Of a stretch of 64,000 bases of DNA, positions 38,615-47,661 are shown in pieces. The notes beneath the pieces are model-generated. The model was not told the origin of the DNA. It was given only the letters and a program-made list of their open reading frames with translations, and ran no database searches. Position numbers and translations under genes: made by a program. The stretch comes from Bacteriovoracaceae bacterium. Lineage in GTDB: Bacteria > Bdellovibrionota > Bacteriovoracia > Bacteriovoracales > Bacteriovoracaceae. Each line of letters starts with the position of its first letter. Positions within the stretch are counted from its first letter, which is position 1. The stretch covers positions 62,001 to 126,000 of the forward strand of contig JAOHMI010000001.1 of the NCBI GenBank assembly GCA_028101965.1. Reading direction: 5' to 3'.

Positions 38615-39244
38615 ATGGGTCAAAAAGTACACCCCTACGGATTTAGACTTGGTTATATTAAAGACTGGCATTCAATATGGTTCGCTAATAAGAGTGACTA
38701 CGCTAAGACTTTAAAAGAAGATACTAATATTCGTAAGTATATTGCTAAAGAGTTAAAAAACGCCTCTATCGCAAAAACAGAAATCACTAGAACATCTGAT
38801 CAAGTGAAAGTTACTGTTTATTCAGCTAAGCCAGGTGTTGCAATTGGTAAAAAAGGTGCTGGAATTGATAAAGTTCGGGCAGACTTAAAGAGATTAACTT
38901 CAAGCAATTTGATCTTCAACATCGCTGAGGTTAAGAGACCAGAAGCTGATGCAAAGTTGATTGCTGAAAATATAGCAAGTCAACTTGAAAAAAGGGTTGC
39001 CTTTAGAAGAGCGATGAAAAAAGTGATGACTTCTGCTTTTCGTTCTGGAGTTAAAGGGATCAAAGTTAAGTGTTCAGGAAGACTTGGTGGAGCTGAGATG
39101 GCTCGTGCTGAAGGGTATGCTGAAAAGAAAGTACCTCTTCATACACTAAGAGCTGATATTGACTACGCTACGGCTGAAGCTAAGACAACTTACGGTATTA
39201 TCGGGGTTAAAGTCTGGGTTTACCGTGGTGAAATTTACAAATAG
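38615..39244 (+). CDS. rpsC: 30S ribosomal protein S3
   Basis: A 209-residue S3, shorter at the C-terminus than the E. coli protein (233). The start GQKVHPYGFRLGYIKDWHS, the KH-domain loop AIGKKGAGIDKV, and GVKGIKVKCSGRLGGAEMAR are clear. S3 forms part of the mRNA entry tunnel. It starts 3 bp after rplV. Confidence 0.97.
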   Translation: MGQKVHPYGFRLGYIKDWHSIWFANKSDYAKTLKEDTNIRKYIAKELKNASIAKTEITRTSDQVKVTVYSAKPGVAIGKKGAGIDKVRADLKRLTSSNLIFNIAEVKRPEADAKLIAENIASQLEKRVAFRRAMKKVMTSAFRSGVKGIKVKCSGRLGGAEMARAEGYAEKKVPLHTLRADIDYATAEAKTTYGIIGVKVWVYRGEIYK

Positions 39245-39275
39245 GAAAGAATAAAAATTAAGAAAGGTTTATACT

Positions 39276-39752
39276 ATGTTGAGTCCAAAAAAAGTTAAGT
39301 GGAGAAAGCAGCAAAAAGGTCGAATGAAAGGTAAAGCCAACCGTGGTAATACCATGACTTTCGGTGACTTTGGTATAATTGCAACATCCGCTGGTTATAT
39401 AACTAATCGTCAAATTGAGGCTGCTCGTATCGCGATCTCAAGAAAGACTAAAAGAGGTGGAGACGTTTGGATCAAAATCTTCCCTCATAAATCTTTAACT
39501 AAAAAACCTGCAGAGGTTCGAATGGGTAAAGGTAAAGGTAGTCACGAGAGTTGGGTTGCAGTTGTTAAGCCTGGAAGGGTTTTATTTGAGGTTGGTGGTC
39601 TTGATAAAGACATAAGCTTTGAAGCTCTTCGTCTAGCTCAATATAAGTTACCAGTTAAGACTAAATTAGTAACGAGAGAGCAGATTAATAAAAATGATGA
39701 AAAAAGAGCTATTACAAAAACTAATACTAAAGAAGAACAAAAAGAAAAATAA
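39276..39752 (+). CDS. rplP: 50S ribosomal protein L16 with C-terminal tail
   Basis: A 158-residue L16, about 20 longer than in E. coli (136). The core has [38 protein letters not shown] and [14 protein letters not shown]. The extra tail (from about 138) is Lys/Glu/Thr-rich and probably disordered. L16 helps place A-site tRNA. AAAGG lies before the ATG. Confidence 0.97.
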   Translation: MLSPKKVKWRKQQKGRMKGKANRGNTMTFGDFGIIATSAGYITNRQIEAARIAISRKTKRGGDVWIKIFPHKSLTKKPAEVRMGKGKGSHESWVAVVKPGRVLFEVGGLDKDISFEALRLAQYKLPVKTKLVTREQINKNDEKRAITKTNTKEEQKEK

Positions 39753-39770
39753 GGTTTCAGTAGGTTTATT

Positions 39771-39962
39771 ATGTTGAAAATGACAGAACTAACAAAATTA
39801 TCTAAAGAAGAGTTAGGAAAGAAAGAGTCTGATCTTCGAAAAGATCTTTTTGATTTAAAAATTCAAAAGACTTTAGGGACGTTAGAGAAAAGTGCGACCT
39901 TAAAAAAACTGAGAAGAGATATCGCTAGAGTAAAAACAGCTCAAAATGCGGCTAAGGCATAA
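39771..39962 (+). CDS. rpmC: 50S ribosomal protein L29
   Basis: A 63-residue L29 built of two helices, with LSKEELGKKESDLRKDLFDL and LKKLRRDIARVKT. It lies next to L23 at the tunnel exit. The ATG at 39771 has TAGG about 7 bases upstream; an in-frame ATG at 39780 would remove three residues and is the alternative start. Confidence 0.96.
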   Translation: MLKMTELTKLSKEELGKKESDLRKDLFDLKIQKTLGTLEKSATLKKLRRDIARVKTAQNAAKA

Positions 39963-39974
39963 GGTATAAAGGCT

Positions 39975-40232
39975 ATGGAAAAACAAGCAGAGAAAAAATT
40001 TAGAAGAAAATTATCTGGGATAGTTACCAGTGATAAAGGTGATAAAACGATTGTAGTAAAAGTTGAAACTCGTTTTAAGCATCCTAAATATAGTAAGTAT
40101 GTAACTAAATCAAAGAAATACCATGCTCATGATGAAAAGAATGAAGCAGCTTCAGGATCAGCGGTAACGATTATTGAATCTAAACCATATTCTAAGCTTA
40201 AAAAATGGGAATTACTTTCGGTAAGAAATTAA
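39975..40232 (+). CDS. rpsQ: 30S ribosomal protein S17
   Basis: An 85-residue S17 (E. coli 84). The OB-fold shows [39 protein letters not shown] and the end [14 protein letters not shown]. It is a primary 16S rRNA binder. It follows rpmC after 12 bp. Confidence 0.97.
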   Translation: MEKQAEKKFRRKLSGIVTSDKGDKTIVVKVETRFKHPKYSKYVTKSKKYHAHDEKNEAASGSAVTIIESKPYSKLKKWELLSVRN

Positions 40233-40242
40233 GGAATAAGCA

Positions 40243-40614
40243 ATGATACAAATGCAATCAAGATTAATTGTAGCGGATAACTCAGGAGCAAAAGTTGTTC
40301 AGTGTTTTAAAGTTCTGGGTGGCTCCAAGAGAATGTCTGCAGGTTTGGGAGATGTGATTGTCGTTTCCGTAAAGCAAGCTCTACCTGGTGGTAAAGTTAA
40401 AAAAGGCGATGTTAAAAAAGCAGTTATCGTTCGAACTAAATACCCAATTAAAAGAGCCGATGGTTCAACCATTCAATTTGATGAAAATTCAGTGGTTATT
40501 CTAGGTGCGCAAGGGCAAGAGCCTATTGGTACTCGGATCTTTGGACCAGTTGCAAGAGAATTAAGAAATAAAAACTTCACTAAAATTTGCTCTTTGGCAC
40601 CAGAGGTTTTGTAA
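40243..40614 (+). CDS. rplN: 50S ribosomal protein L14
   Basis: A 123-residue L14, the same length as in E. coli. [39 protein letters not shown] and [13 protein letters not shown] are diagnostic. L14 forms an inter-subunit bridge and is the target of the silencing factor RsfS. AAGGAA precedes the ATG by six bases. Confidence 0.98.
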   Translation: MIQMQSRLIVADNSGAKVVQCFKVLGGSKRMSAGLGDVIVVSVKQALPGGKVKKGDVKKAVIVRTKYPIKRADGSTIQFDENSVVILGAQGQEPIGTRIFGPVARELRNKNFTKICSLAPEVL

Positions 40615-40626
40615 ACAGGATATATT

Positions 40627-40935
40627 ATGAATAAACTAAAATTAAATGACGAAGTTATTGTTACGGCTGGCTCTGAGAAAGGAAAAAAAGGCAAGCTCCT
40701 AAAGATTAATGCTAAAACAAATAGAGTAATGATCGAAGGTGTAAAGATGCTGAAAAAATCAGTAAAGCCCACTCAAGAAAATCCAAGTGGTGGTTTTGCT
40801 GAAGTTAATGGATATATACATATAAGTAACATCTCTCTTGTAAGTCCTAAAACAGGCGCTGCTTCGAGAGTCAGAATTGAAACAAAAGATGGAAAGAAAG
40901 TTAGAGTTTTAACTAAATGTAATACAGAACTTTAA
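40627..40935 (+). CDS. rplX: 50S ribosomal protein L24
   Basis: A 102-residue L24 (E. coli 104). The KOW motif lies in VIVTAGSEKGKKGKLLKI, and MLKKSVKPTQENPSGGF and HISNISLV follow. It starts 50S assembly near the tunnel exit. CAGGATAT precedes the ATG. Confidence 0.97.
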   Translation: MNKLKLNDEVIVTAGSEKGKKGKLLKINAKTNRVMIEGVKMLKKSVKPTQENPSGGFAEVNGYIHISNISLVSPKTGAASRVRIETKDGKKVRVLTKCNTEL

Positions 40936-40953
40936 AAATTAAAGAGAAAATAT

Positions 40954-41493
40954 ATGAGTAGATTAAAAGAAAAATACAACAAAGAAATCAAGAAAGCTCT
41001 TCTGGATCAATTTAAATATAAAAATCCAATGCAAGTGCCAAAGCTTGAAAGAATCACATTAAACTGTGTTACTAGAGATTGCGTATCGAATGGTAAACTA
41101 GCTGATAATATTATGGGTGATTTAGCTCAGATTACTGGCCAAAAAGCTGTTATCGCTAGAGCAAAAAATTCGATTGCAACTTTTAAAGTGAGAGAAGGAC
41201 AGGCTCTTGGGGCATATGTTACTTTACGCGGTAAGAATATGTATGAGTTTCTTGATAGATTAATTAATCTTTCACTTCCAAGGGTAAAAGACTTTAGAGG
41301 ACTTTCCCCTAAGGCTTTTGACGGAAGAGGAAATTATAACTTAGGAGTTAAAGAGCAGATTATGTTTCCAGAAATCAATTATGACAAAATTGATAGAGTT
41401 AGGGGTCTAGGTATTACAATTACCACAACTGCAAATACTAACGAAGAAGGAAGAGCTCTTTTAAAAGAATTTGGAATGCCTTTTAAAAATTAG
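40954..41493 (+). CDS. rplE: 50S ribosomal protein L5
   Basis: A 179-residue L5, the same length as in E. coli. [20 protein letters not shown] is a variant of the usual NMGVG segment. [20 protein letters not shown] and [20 protein letters not shown] match well. It binds 5S rRNA in the central protuberance. Confidence 0.97.
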   Translation: MSRLKEKYNKEIKKALLDQFKYKNPMQVPKLERITLNCVTRDCVSNGKLADNIMGDLAQITGQKAVIARAKNSIATFKVREGQALGAYVTLRGKNMYEFLDRLINLSLPRVKDFRGLSPKAFDGRGNYNLGVKEQIMFPEINYDKIDRVRGLGITITTTANTNEEGRALLKEFGMPFKN

Positions 41494-41507
41494 TTAAGGA
41501 AATAAAC

Positions 41508-41813
41508 ATGGCAAAAATTAGTACGATTGTTAAAGATCAAAGAAAAAGAAAACTCGAGTTACGCTATAGAACTAAAAGAGCAGAGCTTAAAAAAATCATT
41601 ATTGATGAAAATAAGAGTGATGATGAGCGCTTTGAAGCTTCGGTAAAGTTAAACAAGCTACCTCGAAATAGTTCAAGAGTTAGAGTTCGTAATAGATGTA
41701 TCCTAACTGGGCGTGGCCGTGCTGTTTATCGCCAGTTTGGTCTTTCACGGATCAAGTTTAGAGAATTAGCTCATCAGGGATTAATCCCAGGTGTTACTAA
41801 GGCAAGTTGGTAG
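41508..41813 (+). CDS. rpsN: 30S ribosomal protein S14, zinc-free form
   Basis: A 101-residue S14 of the long, zinc-independent type, as in E. coli. The zinc CxxC pairs of the short form are absent; [20 protein letters not shown] and [18 protein letters not shown] are typical. L36 in the same cluster keeps its zinc ligands, so the two differ in zinc need. Confidence 0.97.
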   Translation: MAKISTIVKDQRKRKLELRYRTKRAELKKIIIDENKSDDERFEASVKLNKLPRNSSRVRVRNRCILTGRGRAVYRQFGLSRIKFRELAHQGLIPGVTKASW

Positions 41814-41844
41814 AAAAATAAATAAATCACAAGGAATATAGATT

Positions 41845-42228
41845 ATGATGACAGATCCAATTTCAGATATGCTTACAAGAATTCGTAATGCAAACATGGT
41901 AAATCACCCTAAGGTTGATATACCAGCATCTCGAATGAAAGCTAATATTTGTAAGGTTTTAAAAGAAGAAGGATATATTAAGTCCTTTAAATTGATTGCG
42001 AAGTCTACAACAGATTTTAAAATTAGAGTTTCATTGAAAGATGGTGCTTTAAGAGGTCTTAAGAGAGTTAGTCGTCCTGGTCTAAGACAATATAGTAAAT
42101 ATGATAATTTTCCTCGTGTTATTTCAGGACTTGGTATTTCAGTTGTTTCAACTTCACAAGGTATCATGTCTAGCCGTAAAGCAAAGAATATGAAAGTGGG
42201 CGGAGAAGTTCTCTGTAATATTTGGTAG
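41845..42228 (+). CDS. rpsH: 30S ribosomal protein S8
   Basis: A 127-residue S8 (E. coli 130). MTDPISDMLTRIRNAN opens it, and LGISVVSTSQGIMSSRKAK holds the conserved Ser-rich rRNA contact. Two ATGs are adjacent; AAGGA is closer to the ideal distance for the first. In E. coli S8 represses the spc operon at the rplE start; no obvious copy of that site is seen here. Confidence 0.97.
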   Translation: MMTDPISDMLTRIRNANMVNHPKVDIPASRMKANICKVLKEEGYIKSFKLIAKSTTDFKIRVSLKDGALRGLKRVSRPGLRQYSKYDNFPRVISGLGISVVSTSQGIMSSRKAKNMKVGGEVLCNIW

Positions 42229-42237
42229 GAGCAAGTA

Positions 42238-42780
42238 ATGTCAAGAATTGGTAAACAAGAAATTAGTGTTCCAAAAGGTGTCGATTTAAAACTTGATGGT
42301 TCAACACTAACAGTTAAAGGACCGAAAGGAACTTTAACCAGAACTTTTGAAACAAAATATGTATCAATAAATATTGATGGTGGAATAGTTAAGGTTGCGA
42401 ATACTAGTAATGATGCAAAGTCTAGATCCTTTTGGGGGTTAACTCGTACATTAGTAAATAATATGGTTGTTGGTGTGAGTGATGGATTTAAAAAATCACT
42501 TGAATTTAACGGCGTTGGTTATAGAGCAGCTGTAAGTGGAAGTACTTTAACTTTAAACTTAGGTTACTCTCATCCAATCGATTATAAAATTCCAGAGGGA
42601 ATCAAAGCTGCGGTTACTAAAAACGTAATTGACTTTGAAGGTTGTGACAAAGAGTTAGTAGGTTTTGTTGCTGCAAAAGTTAGATCATTTAGAAAACCTG
42701 AGCCATACAAAGGTAAGGGGATTAAATACACTACAGAAACGATTATCAGAAAAGCTGGTAAGACTGGTGGTAAAAAATAA
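42238..42780 (+). CDS. rplF: 50S ribosomal protein L6
   Basis: A 180-residue L6 (E. coli 177) with two related domains. SRIGKQEISVPKGVDLKLDG opens the first; LEFNGVGYRAAVSGSTLTLN and PEPYKGKGIKYTTETIIRKA lie in the second, near the sarcin-ricin loop. AGGAG precedes the ATG. Confidence 0.98.
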   Translation: MSRIGKQEISVPKGVDLKLDGSTLTVKGPKGTLTRTFETKYVSINIDGGIVKVANTSNDAKSRSFWGLTRTLVNNMVVGVSDGFKKSLEFNGVGYRAAVSGSTLTLNLGYSHPIDYKIPEGIKAAVTKNVIDFEGCDKELVGFVAAKVRSFRKPEPYKGKGIKYTTETIIRKAGKTGGKK

Positions 42781-42796
42781 GATTTAGGTTAAAACT

Positions 42797-43171
42797 ATGA
42801 GAAAAAAATTAGGCAAAATTAAAAACGCTTCTAAAGCGAAACAATACAGAAGAAAACTTTCAATTCGTAATAAAGTTGAAGGGTCAACAGAGCGACCTCG
42901 ATTGTGTGCAACTAAAACAAATAAAAACTTATTTGTTCAAGTAGTTGATGATTCAGTCTCTAAGACACTATTCTCTGTTAGTACTTTTGGGAAAAATAAA
43001 GTTGGAAAAGGTGCTACCATAGAGAGTGCAAAGGTTGTTGGTCAGAAAGTTTCCGAGCTTTGCAAAAATGCAAAGATTGAATCAGTTGTCTTTGATCGAA
43101 ATGGAAACGTTTATACAGGTGTTTTAAAGTCCTTAGCTGATTCAATTCGAGAAAATGGAATAACTATCTAA
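42797..43171 (+). CDS. rplR: 50S ribosomal protein L18
   Basis: A 124-residue L18 (E. coli 117). RRKLSIRNKVEGSTERPRLC and VVFDRNGNVYTGVLKSLAD are recognisable, though the usual FDRGGY is altered to FDRNGN. It binds 5S rRNA with L5. It starts 16 bp after rplF. Confidence 0.95.
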   Translation: MRKKLGKIKNASKAKQYRRKLSIRNKVEGSTERPRLCATKTNKNLFVQVVDDSVSKTLFSVSTFGKNKVGKGATIESAKVVGQKVSELCKNAKIESVVFDRNGNVYTGVLKSLADSIRENGITI

Positions 43172-43204
43172 AGATTAAACTTGGTTTAATAAGGAAATAA
43201 TTAA

Positions 43205-43741
43205 ATGAAAGATGAAAAAAAATCTAATAACAATGTAAAGAAAGAAAGCGATTTCGTACCTGAAACTGAAGAAAGAGTGGTTGCTGTTAATCGAGTTGCT
43301 AAAGTTGTTAAAGGTGGTCGACGGTTTTCATTTTCTGCGATTATGGTCGTTGGAGATAAAAATGGGAAAGTTGGATTTGGTTTAGGTAAGGCTAAAGAAG
43401 TTCCAGATGCTATTAGAAAAGCTTCACAAGAAGCTCAAAGAAAAATGATAACTGTCCCTGTTGATAATGGAACTATTCCTCACGAAATCTTAGGTGAATT
43501 TGATGCTGGAAAGATACTTTTTAAACCGGCGTCCGAGGGTACTGGGATTAAAGCAGCGGGTGCATGTCGTACTATTTTAGAATTGGCTGGTGTTCGAAAC
43601 GTCTTAACAAAATCATTAAGAGGTTCAAACCCACACAATATTGTGAAAGCAACATTTAAAGCTTTAGAAAAGTTAAGATCAGCAAGTGAAATTGCTAATG
43701 CTCGAGGAAAAGACATTAAATCAATAAGATTAAAACAATAA
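43205..43741 (+). CDS. rpsE: 30S ribosomal protein S5
   Basis: A 178-residue S5 (E. coli 167) with a charged N-terminal extension of about ten residues. [20 protein letters not shown] and [18 protein letters not shown], then [20 protein letters not shown], are typical. S5 helps keep decoding accurate and has mRNA helicase activity with S3 and S4. AAGGAAA precedes the ATG. Confidence 0.97.
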   Translation: MKDEKKSNNNVKKESDFVPETEERVVAVNRVAKVVKGGRRFSFSAIMVVGDKNGKVGFGLGKAKEVPDAIRKASQEAQRKMITVPVDNGTIPHEILGEFDAGKILFKPASEGTGIKAAGACRTILELAGVRNVLTKSLRGSNPHNIVKATFKALEKLRSASEIANARGKDIKSIRLKQ

Positions 43742-43759
43742 TAGGCAAAGAGTAATATT

Positions 43760-43948
43760 ATGAGTGCAGGAACGATTACAATTAAATTAAAGAAAAGCTT
43801 AGTCTCCACTACTGTCAAGCAAAAGGCTAATGCCGCGGGACTTGGTGTAAAGAAGATTGGTGATTTAAGAACTTTAGAAAATACTCCTTCTGTTAGAGGG
43901 ATGATCAAAAAAATGATCAATTTTATAGATATAATTGAAGAAAAATAA
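43760..43948 (+). CDS. rpmD: 50S ribosomal protein L30
   Basis: A 62-residue L30 (E. coli 59), with TITIKLKKSLVSTTVKQKA, a variant LGVKKIGDLRTLENTPSVRG, and MIKKMINFIDIIEE. Divergence from E. coli is larger than for its neighbours, which is normal for L30. It lies between rpsE and rplO, as expected. Confidence 0.93.
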   Translation: MSAGTITIKLKKSLVSTTVKQKANAAGLGVKKIGDLRTLENTPSVRGMIKKMINFIDIIEEK

Positions 43949-43963
43949 AAATATAGGTGAGTT

Positions 43964-44413
43964 ATGTTAAAACTAAATAATCTAAGTAGTCCTAAGGGTG
44001 CCAATCGTAAAAGAAAGAGGATTGGCCGTGGTGAAGGTTCCGGACAAGGAACTCAAGCTGGTAAAGGTCATAAAGGGCAAAAAGCTCGAAGCGGTGGTGG
44101 AACTCGTATCGGTTTTGAAGGTGGACAAACTCCACTTTACCGAAGACTTCCAAAACGTGGATTTAACAATACAGCGTTTGCGACAGAAGTTGTTTCACTT
44201 AGCTTGAAAGCTGTGGCTAATAAGTTTGAAGGAGATGAGGTAACGAGAGAGACTCTTATTTCTAAAGGACTTCTAAATGGACGAAAGAAAACTTTTGAAA
44301 TTAAAATCCTTAATGATGACACTGTGTCTAAAGCAGTTAATTTTAAAGGAATTGAGAAGTTTTCAAAGACGGCGAGAGAGAATATAATCAAGAACGGTGG
44401 TTCGATTAACTAA
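43964..44413 (+). CDS. rplO: 50S ribosomal protein L15
   Basis: A 149-residue L15 (E. coli 144). The Gly/Lys/Arg-rich N-terminal tail KRIGRGEGSGQGTQAGKGHK and RSGGGTRIGFEGGQTPLYRR threads into 23S rRNA. A small globular domain follows. secY begins 24 bp later. Confidence 0.97.
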   Translation: MLKLNNLSSPKGANRKRKRIGRGEGSGQGTQAGKGHKGQKARSGGGTRIGFEGGQTPLYRRLPKRGFNNTAFATEVVSLSLKAVANKFEGDEVTRETLISKGLLNGRKKTFEIKILNDDTVSKAVNFKGIEKFSKTARENIIKNGGSIN

Positions 44414-44437
44414 TCATTATCAAGGAAGGTATTCTCA

Positions 44438-45763
44438 ATGACAAATCAACAACCAAAGGGAAAGTTAGAAGAACTTTTTCGAAGGATTGCTTTTACGTTG
44501 ATTCTTTTAGCTGTCTATCGAATTGCAACTCAGGTTCCAATGCCTGGAGTTGATCCAGATGCTCTTTCATCTTATTTTAATAATTTAAGTGGAAATATTT
44601 TTGGAATATTTAATACCTTTTCTGGTGGTGCTCTCGAGCGTTTCTCAGTCTTGGCTCTTGGGATTATGCCTTATATTACGGCATCAATTATCTTTTCTCT
44701 TTTAACAGTTTCATTTCCAGCTTTAGAAGAAATTAAAAAAGAAGCTGATGGATACAAAAAAATTAATCAATGGACTAGATATTTAACCGTAGGTCTTTGC
44801 TTATTTCAAGGTTATATGCTTGCCATCGGTCTTGAAACTGCCAAAAGCGCAGAAGGAGCTTCTGTTGTACTCGATCCAGGAATGGGATTTAGATTGCTGA
44901 CTATTGTTTCTTTGTGTGCAGGTACAATGTTCGTTATGTGGCTAGGTGAGCAAATCACTGAGCGAGGGATTGGAAACGGAATCTCGCTTATTATTTTTGC
45001 GGGTATCGCGGCTAGTATTCCTAATGGTATTGCTAATACAATTAATCTATTTAGAAATGGTGAATTATCTGGACTTAGCCTCCTCATTATTATGTTGGTG
45101 ATGTTTGCTGCGTTTTGGATAATCATATATATTGAGAAAGCTTTTAGGAAAGTACCAGTTCAGTACGCAAAAAGAGTTGTTAATAATCGTGTATTCGGAG
45201 GTCAATCTTCACACCTTCCGGTAAAGGTTAATATCTCTGGGGTTATGCCTCCAATCTTTGCATCTGCAATTCTTGGTTTCCCCGCCACAGTGTCAAACTT
45301 TGTACCAGAAAGCTCGCCTATCAAGATTTATGTTGATGATATTACCCAGGCACTTTACCCTGGCGAAATGCTTTACAATGTAGTTTTTGTTGGATTCATT
45401 GTGTTCTTCTGTTATTTTTACGCTCAAATTCAATTTAAAACTGAAGATATTGCAGAATCATTAAGAAAGAATGGCGGATTTATTCCTGGGATTCGTCCAG
45501 GAGCAAAAACGGCAGAGTTTCTTGATAATGTTGTAAATAAACTTACACTCGTTGGGGCCATATATATTTCTATACTTTGTATTATGCCGACTATCTTACT
45601 CAATACAGCAAAAGTACCTTTTTATTTCGGTGGTACATCCCTGCTTATTCTCGTGGGTGTGGCAATTGATACTATGGCGCAAGCTGAAACTTTTTTGATT
45701 TCTCAGCGGTACGATAAGACTTATAAAGCCCGCGGCAAGCACAGTGGAGTAAAAAGGTTTTAA
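44438..45763 (+). CDS. secY: Preprotein translocase subunit SecY
   Basis: A 441-residue SecY (E. coli 443) with ten membrane helices. PMPGVDPDAL before helix 2, LGIMPYITASII, GNGISLIIFAGI and a cytoplasmic C-terminal loop with ESLRKNGGFIPGIRPG are diagnostic. It forms the protein-conducting channel with SecE (17188). AAGGAAGG precedes the ATG. Confidence 0.98.
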   Translation: MTNQQPKGKLEELFRRIAFTLILLAVYRIATQVPMPGVDPDALSSYFNNLSGNIFGIFNTFSGGALERFSVLALGIMPYITASIIFSLLTVSFPALEEIKKEADGYKKINQWTRYLTVGLCLFQGYMLAIGLETAKSAEGASVVLDPGMGFRLLTIVSLCAGTMFVMWLGEQITERGIGNGISLIIFAGIAASIPNGIANTINLFRNGELSGLSLLIIMLVMFAAFWIIIYIEKAFRKVPVQYAKRVVNNRVFGGQSSHLPVKVNISGVMPPIFASAILGFPATVSNFVPESSPIKIYVDDITQALYPGEMLYNVVFVGFIVFFCYFYAQIQFKTEDIAESLRKNGGFIPGIRPGAKTAEFLDNVVNKLTLVGAIYISILCIMPTILLNTAKVPFYFGGTSLLILVGVAIDTMAQAETFLISQRYDKTYKARGKHSGVKRF

Positions 45764-45764
45764 T

Positions 45765-46394
45765 ATGATTCACCTTGTACTCATAGGCTTACCAGGCTCT
45801 GGTAAAGGTTCACAAGCAACGAAGCTTATTGATGAGTATGGGTTTAATCATGTTTCAACAGGGAACTTATTAAGAGAAGAGGTCGCTAAAGCAAGCGAGC
45901 TTGGAAATGAAATAAAGTCTGTAATGGATTCCGGTAACCTAGTATCAGATGATTTGGTTATTAAGTTACTAAAGGCAAATATTAACGTTGATAGTTCATC
46001 TTACATTTTTGATGGTTTTCCACGAACTGGCTTGCAAGCCCAGACATTAGATGAGCAAATTTTAGTCGATCAAAAATATTATGCGGTCTATTTTGAGTTG
46101 GATCCTGAAATTGTAATTTCTAGGCTTTCTTCTCGCAGAATGACCAAAGATGGTAAATATATTTATAATCTTCAGACAAATCCACCTAAGAAAGATGGGA
46201 TTTGTGATGTTACTGGTGAAGAGTTGATTCAGCGGAAAGATGACCAGGAAGATGTAATTAAGAATAGGATTAGCGTGTTCTTTGAAACCGTTGATCCAAT
46301 ATTAGAATTTTATAGAACAAAAAATAATTTAATAACTTTAGACGCCTCCAAGAACTTGGAGGATGTTTACGCCGAAATAAGAAAATTATTGTAA
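45765..46394 (+). CDS. adk: Adenylate kinase
   Basis: A 209-residue adenylate kinase (ATP + AMP to 2 ADP). P-loop GLPGSGKG (8-15), AMP-binding FDGFPRTGLQAQ, and the long LID with PPKKDGICDVTGEELIQRKDD. The LID has only one Cys, so it is not the zinc-binding type. It starts 1 bp after secY, as in many spc operons. Confidence 0.97.
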   Translation: MIHLVLIGLPGSGKGSQATKLIDEYGFNHVSTGNLLREEVAKASELGNEIKSVMDSGNLVSDDLVIKLLKANINVDSSSYIFDGFPRTGLQAQTLDEQILVDQKYYAVYFELDPEIVISRLSSRRMTKDGKYIYNLQTNPPKKDGICDVTGEELIQRKDDQEDVIKNRISVFFETVDPILEFYRTKNNLITLDASKNLEDVYAEIRKLL

Positions 46395-46466
46395 ATAGAA
46401 TCATTTTATATTGATTTTTTATTGATTTTCGACTATATAACGAACTTTCGGCATTTATTGAGGCTT

Positions 46467-46700
46467 ATGAGCAGTACAGAAGATATTATTGAAGTTGAAG
46501 GCGAGGTCCTTGAGTTATTACCTAATACTAAGTTTAGAGTAAAGCTACCAAACGACCATGTAATTCTTGCTCATATAAGCGGAAAAATGAGAATGAATTT
46601 TATTAAAATACTTCCTGGGGATAAGGTAATGGTTGAAATATCACGTTACGACTTATCGAAAGGAAGAATTGTATTTAGAGGAAAGTCTAATAAGCAATAG
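46467..46700 (+). CDS. infA: Translation initiation factor IF-1
   Basis: A 77-residue IF-1 (E. coli 72), a single OB-fold with [38 protein letters not shown] and [15 protein letters not shown]-1 blocks the A site during initiation. ATG 46467 is chosen because GAGG lies 5 bases upstream and the family start fits; an open frame extends back to 46422 but has no ribosome site. Confidence 0.96.
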   Translation: MSSTEDIIEVEGEVLELLPNTKFRVKLPNDHVILAHISGKMRMNFIKILPGDKVMVEISRYDLSKGRIVFRGKSNKQ

Positions 46701-46709
46701 GAAAGAATT

Positions 46710-46826
46710 ATGAAAGTTAGATCATCTGTAAAAAAGATTTGTGGGAATTGTAAAATTATTAAAAGAAAAGGCATTCTTAGAGTAATTTGCAAATCAAACC
46801 CGAAGCACAAGCAAAAGCAAGGTTAA
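46710..46826 (+). CDS. rpmJ: 50S ribosomal protein L36, zinc-binding form
   Basis: A 38-codon gene starting [15 protein letters not shown] and ending KHKQKQG. The zinc ligands Cys11, Cys14, Cys27 and His32 are all present (C+ form). GAAAGA precedes the ATG. It lies 9 bp after infA and 21 bp before rpsM, the standard place. Confidence 0.95.
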   Translation: MKVRSSVKKICGNCKIIKRKGILRVICKSNPKHKQKQG

Positions 46827-46847
46827 AAGAATTATTAGGAGAATATA

Positions 46848-47228
46848 ATGGCTCGTATATTAGGTGTCGATTTACCAAGAAATAAAGCTATGAGAATAGC
46901 GTTGAGAAGTTTATATGGAGTTGGTCCAAAAGTGGCTGTCGACGTGTTAACTAAAGTTGGTATCGACCTCAAAATGAACTCAAATGAATTGACCGAGGAA
47001 AACGTTAATCAAATCCGTTCTGAACTGGATAACTATACAGTTGAAGGGGATTTAAGAAGAGAGATCGGTTTAAATATTAAACGTTTAAAAGATTTAGGTT
47101 GCTATCGAGGCATCCGACATAAAAGAGGACTACCAGTAAGAGGTCAAAGAACCTCCACTAATGCTCGAACTCGTAAAGGTAAAGCAGTAGCAATTGCTGG
47201 TAAGAAATCTATTAAATCAATGAAGTAA
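46848..47228 (+). CDS. rpsM: 30S ribosomal protein S13
   Basis: A 126-residue S13 (E. coli 118). [20 protein letters not shown], the helix-two-turn-helix with [11 protein letters not shown], and [20 protein letters not shown] are typical. It contacts P-site tRNA and bridges to L5. AGGAG precedes the ATG. Confidence 0.98.
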   Translation: MARILGVDLPRNKAMRIALRSLYGVGPKVAVDVLTKVGIDLKMNSNELTEENVNQIRSELDNYTVEGDLRREIGLNIKRLKDLGCYRGIRHKRGLPVRGQRTSTNARTRKGKAVAIAGKKSIKSMK

Positions 47229-47244
47229 TTAAGGATATAATAAA

Positions 47245-47628
47245 ATGGCTAAAGCACCAACTAAGAAAAAAGTTAAAAAGAATATCACTCACGGAGTTTG
47301 TAGCGTATTGGCGTCATTTAACAATACAATCGTTACCTTCTCTGATCCTTCAGGAAATGTTGTTTCTTGGGCAAGTGCTGGTGGCCTAGGATTTAGAGGA
47401 TCCAAAAAATCAACTCCTTTCGCTGCGCAAATGGCTTCTCAGGAAGCTGCTAAAAAAGCAATGGAACACGGTATGAGTAGTGTTGATGTAAAGGTTAAAG
47501 GGCCTGGTGCTGGTCGAGAGAATGCAATTCGTGCTTTGATAGCTGCAGGTTTAAAGGTTACTTCAGTTGCCGATAAGAGTCCAATACCACATAATGGTTG
47601 TAGGGCACCGAAAAGACGTCGGGTTTAA
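47245..47628 (+). CDS. rpsK: 30S ribosomal protein S11
   Basis: A 127-residue S11 (E. coli 129). [55 protein letters not shown] and [13 protein letters not shown] are diagnostic. In most bacteria rpsD follows; here rpoA follows after 33 bp. Confidence 0.98.
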   Translation: MAKAPTKKKVKKNITHGVCSVLASFNNTIVTFSDPSGNVVSWASAGGLGFRGSKKSTPFAAQMASQEAAKKAMEHGMSSVDVKVKGPGAGRENAIRALIAAGLKVTSVADKSPIPHNGCRAPKRRRV

Positions 47629-47661
47629 TTAAGAAACTAAATAGATGGAGTAATTTATATT

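Noticed and set aside
43480-44004. A 174-residue minus-strand frame across rpsE-rpmD-rplO
   Set aside because: It lies opposite three clear ribosomal protein genes; no ribosome site or recognisable domain.
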